Below the pieces are notes generated by a model. The model was not told the DNA's origin. It ran no database searches and was given only the letters and a program-made list of their open reading frames with translations. From assembly GCA_903907925.1 (NCBI GenBank), contig CAIVQB010000001.1:34757-98756 (forward strand): a DNA stretch of 64,000 nucleotides. Reading direction: 5' to 3'. Below, in pieces: positions 9,174 to 18,706 of this stretch. The DNA is from an uncultured Verrucomicrobiota bacterium. GTDB taxonomy: Bacteria; Verrucomicrobiota; Verrucomicrobiia; Limisphaerales; UBA9464. A program made the translations under genes and the position numbers. Each line of letters begins with the position of its first letter. Position 1 is the stretch's first letter.

Positions 9174-10300
9174 TCCGCTTCGTCCGCGACGACCAGGCCG
9201 GCGAACAGTTGTCGATACCGCTGGATCATCACCGGTGCCGAGAATTCGGCATACGCCCGTGCCCGGCCGGCTTCACCCATCCGCCGGCGGAGGCATTCGT
9301 CGCCGAGAAGCGGTTCCAGTGCAAGTGCAAGGCTCCGTCCGCTTTCCGGCGGGACCACCCGCCCGGTCTCGCCGTCGCGACAGACCCAGGGAACCCCGCT
9401 CTTCAAATCGGTGGCCACAACCGGCTTGGAGCAGGACATGGCTTCCACCTGAACCAGTCCAAACGCCTCGTTGGGTGAGATCGAGGGAAACACGAAAATA
9501 TCGCAGGCCTGAAAAAAACAGGGCAGTTCGGAATCCGGAACGTCCCCCCAAAAAATCACCCGATCGGTCACACCCAACTGCGCCGCGTGCCGATGCAGTT
9601 CCTCCTCCAGTGGGCCTGTGCCCACCAGCCACAGCAGGGTCCCGGGGAGATCCTTCAACGCTTCGATCGCGTAGCGCTGCCCCTTGTAGCCGACCAGTCG
9701 TCCGACGTTGAGGAGCACCGGCCGCCCGGCGGCGCTGTGCTTGAGGTCCGCCACCCGTTGCTGGTTCACCGATTGGGGTTCAAACCGCCGCAGATCCAGG
9801 CCGAAGGGAATCACCACCACCTTGTCGGCAAACGCCGGGAGACAATCGGAGTAGGTGAGGTGATTCGGAGTGGCCACGACGATTCGCGTGGCCCGTCGGA
9901 GCAGGGCGTCCTGCAGGGGACGATACAGTCGCAGGACCGATTTCTGACGGACGATGTCGCTGTGCCAGGTGACGACGATGGGAAGCTTGGGCGGTGCCAT
10001 CACGCAGGCGACGTCGGCCAGCGGATTGGGGAAATGGGCGTGAATCAGATCGGCCGGGTAGCGGTAGGGTGTGGTCGGATACGACGGGCAGATGGACGTG
10101 CTCATCGCCATACCCAGGCTGGCCAGTCGATGAACCCTCACGCCGTTGATCCGCGACCGCTCGGTCCGCGCGGAACGGTTGGCCACCACGCAGTCCACTT
10201 CATCGCCGGCCGCGACAAAACCCTCACACCAGATTCGAAGGAGGGTTTCGATTCCACCGCGATCGGGCGGATAGAATTTTCCCAACTCGAGGATCCTCAT
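9170..10300 (-). CDS. GT4-family glycosyltransferase
   Basis: A 376-residue GT-B fold retaining glycosyltransferase. The N-terminus MRILELGKFYPPDRGGIET is the usual acceptor-domain start. The nucleotide-sugar domain shows NVGRLVGYKGQRYAIEAL and the E-x7-E signature EAFGLVQVEAMSCSKPVVA. Acts in the cytoplasm or at the inner membrane face, adding a sugar to a lipid-linked oligosaccharide. Overlaps both neighbours by 4 bp in the operon. Donor and acceptor are not deducible. Confidence 0.9.
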   Translation of the reverse strand: MRILELGKFYPPDRGGIETLLRIWCEGFVAAGDEVDCVVANRSARTERSRINGVRVHRLASLGMAMSTSICPSYPTTPYRYPADLIHAHFPNPLADVACVMAPPKLPIVVTWHSDIVRQKSVLRLYRPLQDALLRRATRIVVATPNHLTYSDCLPAFADKVVVIPFGLDLRRFEPQSVNQQRVADLKHSAAGRPVLLNVGRLVGYKGQRYAIEALKDLPGTLLWLVGTGPLEEELHRHAAQLGVTDRVIFWGDVPDSELPCFFQACDIFVFPSISPNEAFGLVQVEAMSCSKPVVATDLKSGVPWVCRDGETGRVVPPESGRSLALALEPLLGDECLRRRMGEAGRARAYAEFSAPVMIQRYRQLFAGLVVADEAE

Positions 10301-11523
10301 CGAAGACCTCCCGGCCAGCCCGCGGTTCCGACTTCATCAAACGCCCGCTCGATCGCGTCAGCCGGGCGGTCCCATCGGAATTCGGCGCGAGCATATTGGG
10401 CGCAGTGCGCGCGGCCGGGCAGGATTGTTTCTCCCGACAGGATCCGCTCCAGAATGGCCGAAATCGAACCCGGATCTCCCGGCTCGAAAAGCAATCCAGC
10501 GCCGAGGGGCGAAATTAGTTCCGGATTCGCCCCCGCCCGTGACGCCACCACGGGAGTGCCGCAGGCCAGCGATTCCGCGGTGGAGAGACCGAATCCCTCC
10601 AGATCGAGCGAAGGCATCAGGGTGCAGTCGGCCACGCCGTAGATCCGGGGAAGTTCCTCCTCGGTCACAAAGCCCAACAGACGCACGCGATCACCCAATC
10701 CAGCGGCGTCAATCCGGGCCTGTAATGCCTCCTTCTGCGCCCCTTTTCCTGCAATCCACAACCGTACCTCCGGATGGCGCACGGCCACCGGGGCGAATCC
10801 CTCCACAAGGTCCATCAACCCCATCCGTGGGTCGAGTCGTCGAACCGCCAGAAACACCCTGTCGGCCGGGCTGAGTCCCCGGGCTGCTCGCAGGGCCGCC
10901 CGGTCGTCGGGCGGATGAAACCGTGAAAAGTCCGCACCACCTCCGATCACTTCGGCAGTCCGGTGGATTCCGGAATGCCATTTCGGAAGGCAGGTACGCG
11001 AGTAGTCGCTGGCGACGAACAATTTTCGGGCGGAGATCAGGGCGCGGCGTTCGATCTGAGTCATGGCCGTGACCGAAAGACGGTCGATCCACCGTCGCGG
11101 CCATGACCGCGATAGTGCCTGTTGGGCGAACCGGTGTTCAAGACCCCATGGGCCCTGTAGAATCATAGCGTAGGGCAACCCTCGCAGCGCTGGAGAAAGG
11201 TAGGCCTGGTGTAGGAACAGCAGCGTGCGCACCGGTGAATCGCTCAACAGTCCGCGCACGACGGTGCGGGCGGACCGGTTGGCGGCGCGAAATCCAGAGA
11301 TGAATCCGCCCCCGCCCTTGCTCACCCGATGCAACTCCACGCCCCGCCGCCGTTCTCGTGCGGGAAAGGCATCCCGCGGGTTGGGATAGATGGCGTGAAC
11401 CTCATTTCCTCGTTCTGCCAACAGTTCCGCCACCTCGGTGGCATAGCGGTACCCGCCGCCGTCGAGGTCCGGCGTGTAGCCCAGGGTCAGGAAGACCAGC
11501 CGTTGGTGTGCCGGTGCACTCAT
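10297..11523 (-). CDS. GT4-family glycosyltransferase
   Basis: A 408-residue GT-B glycosyltransferase. The N-terminal domain has LGYTPDLDGGGYRYATEVAE; the C-terminal domain has AVRRLDPRMGLMDLVEGF and the donor-binding LEGFGLSTAESLACGTPVVA. Its ATG is adjacent to the upstream stop (1-base overlap) and its own stop overlaps the next start by 4 bp, so the three transferases are probably co-translated. It would add one sugar during assembly of the surface polysaccharide; specificity is unknown. Confidence 0.9.
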   Translation of the reverse strand: MSAPAHQRLVFLTLGYTPDLDGGGYRYATEVAELLAERGNEVHAIYPNPRDAFPARERRRGVELHRVSKGGGGFISGFRAANRSARTVVRGLLSDSPVRTLLFLHQAYLSPALRGLPYAMILQGPWGLEHRFAQQALSRSWPRRWIDRLSVTAMTQIERRALISARKLFVASDYSRTCLPKWHSGIHRTAEVIGGGADFSRFHPPDDRAALRAARGLSPADRVFLAVRRLDPRMGLMDLVEGFAPVAVRHPEVRLWIAGKGAQKEALQARIDAAGLGDRVRLLGFVTEEELPRIYGVADCTLMPSLDLEGFGLSTAESLACGTPVVASRAGANPELISPLGAGLLFEPGDPGSISAILERILSGETILPGRAHCAQYARAEFRWDRPADAIERAFDEVGTAGWPGGLR

Positions 11524-12740
11524 CAGCGATCTTTGGATTCAACCGCGGCGGCGGCTTGGATCACGTGGACGAAATCGGCGACGACCCGTTCCACGGTGAA
11601 ACGTCGGGCCACCGTTTGGCGTCCGTTCGCGGTCAATGTGGCGCGCAGATCGGGATCCAGGGTTACTCGTTCGAGGGCGTCAAGATAGGCCTTCCGATCG
11701 CCGGGGGCGACGAGGATGCCGTCGATGCCATCGGTGATGATTTCAGGCACCCCGCCGGCGTGGGCTGCGATCACCGGCACTCCGACTGCCATTGCTTCGA
11801 TGATCACCCGGCCGAACGGTTCCGGCCGGGTCGAGCAGTGCAGCAGAATGTCCATCGCCGAAAGCGCCGCCGCGATGTCCTTTTGGAAGGCGAGGAATTC
11901 GACCCGATCCTGGAGTCCTTGCGCTTCAATAAAGGACCGCAGTTCCGCCTCGAACGGGGCGTCTTCGTTGAAGGCACGGCCCAGAATAACAAAGCGACCA
12001 GGCCGTCCGCGGCGCACCCAGTCGGCGGCAATTTCGAGGAACAACCGCTGCCCCTTCCACGCGGTGATGCGTCCGGCAATGCCGATCACCGGACCGGATT
12101 CCGGTGATCGGGTTGATCCTGCCGGTGATTCCGGTCGGCGATAGTGGTCGAGTGGAATTCCGTTGTGCACCGTGACACAACGATCCGGCGGGACGCCTTC
12201 CCGGATGAGAGCGGATCGGCAGTAGTCTGAAACGGGGGCCAGCCGTTTCGCCCACTGGCGTGCGCGGAGGGCGAACAGCTTCCGCACCGGCCAGGGAAAG
12301 AAATCGGCGGAAATCACGTCGTTGATCCACCAAATCGACGGGATCTGTGCGGCGTGACTGGCGGCACCGGCGGCGAAGTGATCCTTGTTGGTGCATGAGA
12401 CCACGGCGTCGGGTCGTACCGCCTGGAGGAGTCCGGCCAGTCGTTCCGAGCCCCGGCGGACTTCGCGCCAGCCGCGGATCTTTGCCGCCGGATTGAAGCG
12501 GCGGCCCACCACCCGCAATTCGTTGAGCGCCGGCGCGAAGGCGTGCGGGTGCCGGGTGAGGGTGACGTTGAGCCGGCTCAGGGCGAGGTCCAGCGGACTT
12601 TCCGGAGCGCAGGCGACGTGGAGTTCCCAAGCTGCCGCCGCTGCGGGGGTGGCGAGGAGCTCGAGCAGATTGATCTCCGCCCCGCCGAGCACCTTGCTGA
12701 CGTGGTTGACGAAGAGGATGCGATTCCGACGGGCGGCCAT
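11523..12740 (-). CDS. GT4-family glycosyltransferase, first gene of the polysaccharide operon
   Basis: A 405-residue GT-B enzyme. The start chosen is the ATG giving MAARRNRILFVNHVSKVLGG, which begins directly at the first beta strand; a longer frame would run into the divergent ubiE gene. The C-terminal domain contains GIAGRITAWKGQRLFLEIA and the signature RPEPFGRVIIEAMAVGVPVIA. Belongs to the same overlapping minus-strand operon and is probably its first gene, because a 117-bp divergent intergenic region follows. Role in building the lipid-linked glycan is inferred. Confidence 0.9.
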   Translation of the reverse strand: MAARRNRILFVNHVSKVLGGAEINLLELLATPAAAAAWELHVACAPESPLDLALSRLNVTLTRHPHAFAPALNELRVVGRRFNPAAKIRGWREVRRGSERLAGLLQAVRPDAVVSCTNKDHFAAGAASHAAQIPSIWWINDVISADFFPWPVRKLFALRARQWAKRLAPVSDYCRSALIREGVPPDRCVTVHNGIPLDHYRRPESPAGSTRSPESGPVIGIAGRITAWKGQRLFLEIAADWVRRGRPGRFVILGRAFNEDAPFEAELRSFIEAQGLQDRVEFLAFQKDIAAALSAMDILLHCSTRPEPFGRVIIEAMAVGVPVIAAHAGGVPEIITDGIDGILVAPGDRKAYLDALERVTLDPDLRATLTANGRQTVARRFTVERVVADFVHVIQAAAAVESKDR

Positions 12741-12857
12741 GTGGCGTCGGCAGCATGAAAGGAAGGGCGCACCGGCACCAAGCCCCAAACACAGCGCGAT
12801 GACAATCCGCGGCGGGCCCCGCTGGGATTCGGGACGGTCCCGGTCTATGCTGGTCCG

Positions 12858-13628
12858 GTGCCGGGAAAATATCATGTGGTCGGCGAGGACCCGACGGCCC
12901 GGGCTGCCCGGGTCGGCGATCTCTTCGCGGCGGTCGCCCCGCGGTATGACCTGATCAACGATCTGCAGAGTTTTGGACTGCACCGATGGTGGAAACGGCG
13001 GTTGGTCCGTGAATCCGGAGCGGGTCCCGGTGTTCGGGCGTTGGATGTCTGTTGTGGGACCGGGGATGTCGCGTTTGCCCTCGCCCGCGCGGGTGCCGAA
13101 ACCATCGGCATCGATTTCAGCGACGCCATGCTGGAGGTGGCGCGCCGTCGGACGTTGAAAGGGGAAGGCGGTGCTTCACCCCCGCGTTTTCAACAGGGGG
13201 ATGCACTGGCGCTTCCTTTCGCGGAGGCGTCCTTTGACGTGGTGACGATCAGCTACGGTCTCCGCAACCTGGCCAATCTGGATGATGGACTCGCGGAACT
13301 GAGGCGGGTTCTTTGCCCCGGTGGACGCCTGCTGATCCTCGACTTCGGGAAACCCGATTTCGGTCCCTGGCGCTGGGTGTATTTCCAGTATCTGCGGTGG
13401 TTTGTTCCGGTGTTGGGGCGGTTGTTCTGTGGTGATCGCGACACCCACGGCTACATTTTGGAGTCGTTGCAGGCCTACCCGGGTCAGCGTGGGGTCGATT
13501 CCCGGCTGCGGGCGATGGGTTTTGCCGACACCCGCGTCCGCCAGCTTCTGGGGGGCGTGATGGCAATCAATCGCGGCGTCCGGCCGTCCGATGCCGTGGT
13601 TCCGAAGCCGGAACCTGCCGTTCGTTGA
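12858..13628 (+). CDS. ubiE: Demethylmenaquinone methyltransferase (UbiE/MenG)
   Basis: A 256-residue SAM-dependent methyltransferase that would methylate demethylmenaquinone (and/or the ubiquinone precursor) in quinone synthesis. Family signatures are FAAVAPRYDLINDLQSFGLH near the start, SAM motif I VCCGTGDVAF, SYGLRNLANLDDGLAELRR, CPGGRLLILDFGKP and the C-terminal GGVMAINRG. The start is a GTG; no in-frame ATG is available upstream. Divergent from the polysaccharide operon. In a Verrucomicrobiota host menaquinone is the more likely product. Confidence 0.92.
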   Translation: MPGKYHVVGEDPTARAARVGDLFAAVAPRYDLINDLQSFGLHRWWKRRLVRESGAGPGVRALDVCCGTGDVAFALARAGAETIGIDFSDAMLEVARRRTLKGEGGASPPRFQQGDALALPFAEASFDVVTISYGLRNLANLDDGLAELRRVLCPGGRLLILDFGKPDFGPWRWVYFQYLRWFVPVLGRLFCGDRDTHGYILESLQAYPGQRGVDSRLRAMGFADTRVRQLLGGVMAINRGVRPSDAVVPKPEPAVR

Positions 13629-13677
13629 AAATTCCGGCTGCACCTTTCGAAAAGCGCAGGCTAGCTTCATCCCTGTC

Positions 13678-16600
13678 GTGGCCACGGACAGGAACCGCAG
13701 CACGAGTCCGGAGAGCGCCGTCACCGCTTTCCTTCTCCGTCGTGGACCGGTCGCCCGGCTGATGGTGTTGATGGCCGGGTTGCTGTTGGGGATTCCCAAC
13801 TCCCAGGCCCTGAACCCGTCCAAGCGCCTCACGCAGTTCCTTCGCAGTCAGTGGCAGGTCCAGGCCGGGTTTCCACAGAACTCGGTCGCGTGTCTGGCGC
13901 AGTCGCCGGAGGGCTTTCTTTGGATCGGGACCGGCGATGGTGTTTCCCGGTTTGATGGGGCCAATTTCACCGCCTTCGAGGACCGCTCGGCAGTGGCCAA
14001 TCGCAATCTGTCCATCCGCGCCCTGTGTGCCGCGCGGGATGGATCGGTGTGGTTCGGGACCAAGGGCGGGTTGAACCGGATCGTCGGAGACCGGGTGACC
14101 GCCCGCTACACCCGCGCTGACGGCCTGCCCTCAGAACACATACAGGCCCTGCACGAGGACGTTGCGGGTCAGTTGTGGATTGGTTCCGCTGGTGGTGTCA
14201 CCCGGGTGGACAAGGATTCCTTCACCACCTTCACCCTGTCCAAGGACGAGACCCCCTGTTCGGTCTGGTCGATTGCCGACGCGCGGGGAGGCGGGTTGTG
14301 GCTGGCGACCGACCATGGACTCATCCTGTTCGATGGGGCCCGATGGTTGAGTTACGGAGAGGCGGAGGGAATGCCCGAGGGGGACCTGCTGAGCGTGACG
14401 TTGGATGCCGCGGGGAATCCGTGGGTGGGTTCCGACAACGGTTTCATCGCCCAGTTCGCCAATGGAAAGTTCACCTCCCACAGGCCTCCGGATGGATTGG
14501 AAGCGCGGAGCTTCAGTTACATGGCCTTCGATCGGGACGGCAGCCTTTGGATCGCCACTTATGGTGCCGGAGTGCTTCGATTTCGGGAGGGAAAATTCGA
14601 ATCCCTGGGCCGGGCGGAGGGATTCGCGCGCGACATCGAATGCGTGTGGATGGATGCGCGGGATGAGTTGTGGATCGGTGCCTCCAACAATGGATTGATC
14701 CAACTGCGCGACGCACCCTTCACCCCGTTCGGTCCGCCGGAAGGGTTGTCGGACCCGCTGACCGACCTGGTGTTTGAGGACCGTGAAGGCGCGATCTGGG
14801 TTGGCACCGGTGAGGAGAATGGCGCCGACCGGATCAAAAATGGAACGGTGACTCACTTTGGATTCCGCGAGGGCCTGCCGTCCCTCGACGTTCTGACCTT
14901 CAGCGATCGGCGGGTCGGCGGCATCTGGATCGGGACCGATCACGGGATTGTGTCCTGGAATGCAGGGGTGATACAGCCGTTCACGCTTCCGGGTCTGCCA
15001 CCGAAGGCGGATTATTTTGTCGTTCTCGAGGACGGTCCGGACCGCACCTGGTACGGAACCGATCTCGGACTGTGGGAGAGGCAGGGAGACACGTTGGTTC
15101 ACCACACAGCCACCAATGGATTGCCGTCCGACCAGGTGCGGAGCGTGGTGTCCGACGGATCGAACGGAGTGTGGGTGGGCACTTACGACGGCGGCGTGGC
15201 GCACTTTTCGTCGAATCGCGTCTGGCGGACGTGGTCCACGCGGGATGGGTTGGGGGGCAATTTCATCCGGTCGTTGCTACGTGATACGGATGGAACACTG
15301 TGGATCGGTTCCAACGGCGGTGGATTGGCGCGCCTGCGCGGGACCAATTTGTTCGTGTTCAACGAGGCCAACGGTCTTCCGAATGATCAGGTGTTTCAGG
15401 TGCTGGACGATGGTCTGGGCAATCTCTGGCTGCCGTCGCTTCGGGGCATTCACCGGGTATCGCGGGCGCAGTTGGATGGCGTCGTCGCCGGCCAAAATCC
15501 ACGGGTGCTGGCCCGGAGTTTTGGCACCAGCCATGGATTGCGCAGCCGCGAAGGCGGTGGTGGCGTTCAGCCCGCAGCCTGCCGCGCCCGCGATGGACGT
15601 TTATGGTTTTCCGGCGGCGGTGGTGTGGCGGTGGTCGATCCCGGGACGGTGCTCGCGCCACCGCCGGCCCCGCGCATTGTCATCACCCAGGTCCGGATCG
15701 ATTCGCAGATCCTGCCCACCAGCGTGCCGGCTCGATTGCTGCCCCGGATCGGAAATCTGGAGATCAGCTACACCGCGCTGGAACTGTCGATGGCCGATCT
15801 CGTTCGCTACCGCTTTCGCTTGGAGGGCCTGGAAGGTGATTGGGTCGACCCGGGATTGCGCAAGACGGCGTACTACACCCACGTAGCTCCGGGCACCTAC
15901 CGGTTCGTCGTTGAAACCGCGCTGGACGGCGGCAAGTGGGGCGATTCCGGCGCGGTTTTCCAATTGGAGATCCTCCCGCACTTTTATCAGACGATCTGGT
16001 TTCAACTGGCCCTGATTGCAACGGCCGGGTTGCTGGTGCTGCTGTCCGTCCATTGGCGGATGCAATCGCTCGTCAGGCGCAGGACCGTTCTCGCCGGTCT
16101 GGTGGCCCAACGCACCCGTGAGCTCGAACGCTCGGTGCGTGTGCTGGAACAAACCAACGCGGAACTGGCCCGTGCGACCCGGGTGAAGTCGGAGTTCCTC
16201 GCCAACATGAGTCACGAGATCCGCACGCCCCTCAATGCGGTCCTCGGCTTTTCCCAACTGCTCCTCGCCAGCGGACTCAACCGGATCCAGCGCGACTACG
16301 CCGAACATGTGCGAACCAGCGGCGAGGCGTTGCTCGGTCTTATTTCCGACATTCTCGACCTGACCAAGATCGAGAGCGGGCGGTTGGAATTGGAATCCAT
16401 TCCGTTCGACGCCGGCGAATCGGTGGAACAGGCGCTGGAAGTGTTCACTCTCGCGATCGGTGAAAAACGATTGGAGCTGGTGTACCGGCCGGCGCCCGGC
16501 AGCCACACCGGGTTCGTCGGTGATCCCACACGCCTGCGGCAGGTTCTCATCAATCTCGTCGGCAATGCGGTGAAGTTCACCCGCTCCGGCGAGGTGGTGG

Positions 16601-17712
16601 TGACCCTGCGTTCCACTGATCTTCCGGAGGGCCGCCGCCGGCTGGAGTTTGAGGTCCGCGACACCGGAATCGGAATCGCTCCCGATCGTCTGGATCGATT
16701 GTTTCAGCCGTTCAGTCAGGTGGATTCCTCCAACACCCGCGAGTTTGGAGGCTCCGGCCTCGGTCTGGTGATCAGCCGGCGGCTCGTTGACCTCATGGGC
16801 GGCGCGATCACGGTCGAAAGTCAGGCGGGTGTGGGATCGATCTTCCGGTTCACACTGGTGGGAGGCATTCCCACCTCGCTTCCAGATCCCGCTGTCGTCA
16901 CTCCGGTCCTTGAAGGGCTGCGGGCTCTGATCCTGGAGCCGAACATCTCGCAGCGGGAACGGCTGGTGGAATTGGCACGTCAGACGGGACTCCAGGTCAC
17001 CGCGGCGGCGGATCCATCCGGACTCGTCGGGTCGTTGGAAAGCGCGGTGGGGAGTGCCGACGTGGTGATCGCCGAAGTAAAGAGCTTTGGTCCGGCACTG
17101 GCGGCCCTCGCCTCGGCGACGCCCGCGTTGGCCGGGAAGATTCTTTGGTTGGATCATCGTCAGGGCGACACGACCGCGGAGGGCCTGCTTGCCTCGCGTC
17201 CCACCGTGGTCAAGCCGGTGCGGGCCACGCGATTCTTCGAGGCGTTGGTTCGGGTCGCTCACACACCGGCGAACCGCCCGGGCCCCCGGACTCCGTTCAT
17301 TCCCCTGCCAGCCCTGCGGATCCTGGTGGGTGAGGACAATCCGGTGAACCAGCACCTTGCCCATGCCATGCTCGCGGCATTGGGCCAGAAGTGCGAACTG
17401 CTGGCCGACGGCGCACTCCTGTTGAACGCCATTCGAAAGGGTGACTGCGATGTGGTCATTGCCGATCTCCAGATGCCGGTTCTCGACGGATCCGAAGTGG
17501 CGCGACGGGTCCATCAGGAAATGACCGACGCCACCCGTCCGTACCTGATCACTCTGACGGCGGCCGTGACTCTGGCGGATCGGCAGCGGTGTCTCGAGGC
17601 GGGCATGGACGATTTTCTGACCAAACCGCTTCGCATGGCCACGTTGCGCGAAGCCCTGGCGCGTGCCGATCAATGGCTCGGCCGTCACCGGAACGGCTAC
17701 GGCAGTGATTGA
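13678..17712 (+). CDS. Two-component propeller hybrid sensor histidine kinase/response regulator
   Basis: About 1344 residues from a GTG at 13678; an ATG at 13762 would give a shorter signal segment. After an N-terminal export signal come many WIGT-G-GLNR-type repeats of the periplasmic regulator propeller, a Y_Y_Y domain (YRFRLEGLEGDW), one transmembrane helix near FQLALIATAGLLVLLSVHW, a coiled-coil linker, a dimerisation domain with SHEIRTPLNAV (phosphorylated His about 846), an ATPase domain with LINLVGNAVKFT and GGSGLGLVIS, then two receiver-like domains. The first lacks the phosphoacceptor Asp (IAEVKSF at that place); the second has IADLQMPVLDG with Asp about 1263. Unlike Bacteroidetes members there is no AraC-type DNA-binding tail. 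Similar sensors detect poly- or oligosaccharides. Its 3' end overlaps the convergent acetyltransferase by 16 bp. Confidence 0.93.
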   Translation: MATDRNRSTSPESAVTAFLLRRGPVARLMVLMAGLLLGIPNSQALNPSKRLTQFLRSQWQVQAGFPQNSVACLAQSPEGFLWIGTGDGVSRFDGANFTAFEDRSAVANRNLSIRALCAARDGSVWFGTKGGLNRIVGDRVTARYTRADGLPSEHIQALHEDVAGQLWIGSAGGVTRVDKDSFTTFTLSKDETPCSVWSIADARGGGLWLATDHGLILFDGARWLSYGEAEGMPEGDLLSVTLDAAGNPWVGSDNGFIAQFANGKFTSHRPPDGLEARSFSYMAFDRDGSLWIATYGAGVLRFREGKFESLGRAEGFARDIECVWMDARDELWIGASNNGLIQLRDAPFTPFGPPEGLSDPLTDLVFEDREGAIWVGTGEENGADRIKNGTVTHFGFREGLPSLDVLTFSDRRVGGIWIGTDHGIVSWNAGVIQPFTLPGLPPKADYFVVLEDGPDRTWYGTDLGLWERQGDTLVHHTATNGLPSDQVRSVVSDGSNGVWVGTYDGGVAHFSSNRVWRTWSTRDGLGGNFIRSLLRDTDGTLWIGSNGGGLARLRGTNLFVFNEANGLPNDQVFQVLDDGLGNLWLPSLRGIHRVSRAQLDGVVAGQNPRVLARSFGTSHGLRSREGGGGVQPAACRARDGRLWFSGGGGVAVVDPGTVLAPPPAPRIVITQVRIDSQILPTSVPARLLPRIGNLEISYTALELSMADLVRYRFRLEGLEGDWVDPGLRKTAYYTHVAPGTYRFVVETALDGGKWGDSGAVFQLEILPHFYQTIWFQLALIATAGLLVLLSVHWRMQSLVRRRTVLAGLVAQRTRELERSVRVLEQTNAELARATRVKSEFLANMSHEIRTPLNAVLGFSQLLLASGLNRIQRDYAEHVRTSGEALLGLISDILDLTKIESGRLELESIPFDAGESVEQALEVFTLAIGEKRLELVYRPAPGSHTGFVGDPTRLRQVLINLVGNAVKFTRSGEVVVTLRSTDLPEGRRRLEFEVRDTGIGIAPDRLDRLFQPFSQVDSSNTREFGGSGLGLVISRRLVDLMGGAITVESQAGVGSIFRFTLVGGIPTSLPDPAVVTPVLEGLRALILEPNISQRERLVELARQTGLQVTAAADPSGLVGSLESAVGSADVVIAEVKSFGPALAALASATPALAGKILWLDHRQGDTTAEGLLASRPTVVKPVRATRFFEALVRVAHTPANRPGPRTPFIPLPALRILVGEDNPVNQHLAHAMLAALGQKCELLADGALLLNAIRKGDCDVVIADLQMPVLDGSEVARRVHQEMTDATRPYLITLTAAVTLADRQRCLEAGMDDFLTKPLRMATLREALARADQWLGRHRNGYGSD

Positions 17713-18161
17713 CGGGCGGCGGGTTCCGAACGGCGGGAGGAGCGTCGCCAGACCTGCTGGACCTTGACCGGCGAGAAGCTCAGCGCCTCGTAAAAAGCCT
17801 GTCCGTCGCCGCGGACCACGTTGCAGCGGACGGTCACAATCGGTGTCCGCTGTTCTTCAGCCCAATCGAACACCCGCCCGACCAGAAGTCGACCGATGCC
17901 CTGCCGTCGGGCGGTGTTCGACACGATCAGCCCCCCGATCTCGGTGGAGGATTCCGATTCGAGCGACGGGCGGACGAAGGCGTGGATCCAACCGACCACG
18001 GAACCATCGATGGTCTCGGCCACCCACACGGAAGAATCGGGCCGCTGCAGCAGGCGGGTGAGGCGTTGCGAAAACTCACGATCACCGACCGGGTAGCCCA
18101 ATTGCCCGGTCAACGCGACCAGAGCGGATGCATCGGTCTCGGTGGCGGGACGAATCGTCAT
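17697..18161 (-). CDS. GNAT-family N-acetyltransferase
   Basis: A 154-residue single-domain acetyltransferase. Residues 1-20 MTIRPATETDASALVALTGQ form the usual first strand and helix; the acetyl-CoA loop is RRQGIGRLLV (85-94); FYEALSFSP is the common C-terminal motif. The ATG overlaps the stop of the phosphatase gene by 4 bp and AGGA lies just upstream. A longer open frame extends upstream but is the shadow of that phosphatase gene. Substrate unknown; the operon context would allow a sugar or small-molecule substrate but this is not demonstrated. Confidence 0.87.
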   Translation of the reverse strand: MTIRPATETDASALVALTGQLGYPVGDREFSQRLTRLLQRPDSSVWVAETIDGSVVGWIHAFVRPSLESESSTEIGGLIVSNTARRQGIGRLLVGRVFDWAEEQRTPIVTVRCNVVRGDGQAFYEALSFSPVKVQQVWRRSSRRSEPAARQSLP

Positions 18162-18706
18162 GGTTCCTGTTTCAGAATCCAGTCGGCGGCTGCCTCCAAT
18201 CCGTCGACCACGATGGCACCGCGCAGTTTCCCGGCTTCCCGGCGTTCGGTCTCGGCCCCGTAACCGGTTCGCACCAGGATGCTGGCGGCGACCTTCGCAT
18301 TCCAACCGGCCTCCAGATCGATCCGTTTGTCGCCGATCATGTAACTCCGGCTGAGGTCCACTTCGAAGGCCTCTTGCGCTTCCAGGAGGAATCCAGGCGA
18401 TGGCTTGCGGCCGTGGCTGGGTTGATCGGGCGCCTCCGGGGCGACGTAAATGGCGGTGAAGGTGACATCCTCCGCCGCGAGCTCCGCTTCGAGATGGGCA
18501 TGAACCCGGGTGACATCCTCCAGCGTGAAATACCCGCGGCCCACGCCGGACTGGTTGGTGACGATGAACAGGAGGAATCCGGTGTCCTGAAGTCGTCGCA
18601 ACGCGTGGGCCGCCCCGGCGAGGATTTCCACCTCCTCCGGTTGGTGGAGATAATGTTTGTCGACGATCAGGGTGCCGTCGCGATCCAGGAAAATGGCGCG
18701 GTTCAT
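18158..18706 (-). CDS. HAD-IIIA phosphatase, GmhB-like (heptose bisphosphatase)
   Basis: A 182-residue cytoplasmic phosphatase. The nucleophile motif is FLDRDGTL (Asp8/Asp10), motif II VTNQSG, Lys101 in GRKPSPG, and the acidic motif MIGDKRIDLEAG. Best read as D-glycero-D-manno-heptose 1,7-bisphosphate 7-phosphatase because it sits 4-bp-overlapped behind the heptose 7-phosphate kinase gene. Odd point: the protein contains no cysteine, so the zinc-binding Cys/His loop found in Escherichia coli GmhB and HisB is missing; the loop reads APEAPDQPSHGRKPSPG. It could alternatively act on another sugar phosphate. Confidence 0.85.
   Translation of the reverse strand: MNRAIFLDRDGTLIVDKHYLHQPEEVEILAGAAHALRRLQDTGFLLFIVTNQSGVGRGYFTLEDVTRVHAHLEAELAAEDVTFTAIYVAPEAPDQPSHGRKPSPGFLLEAQEAFEVDLSRSYMIGDKRIDLEAGWNAKVAASILVRTGYGAETERREAGKLRGAIVVDGLEAAADWILKQEP

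Noticed and set aside
15601..17688. Long open frame of 695 codons on the minus strand under the hybrid kinase gene.
   Set aside because: It lies opposite a well-supported kinase gene, has a Gln/Arg/His-rich composition typical of antisense frames in GC-rich DNA and no family motif.
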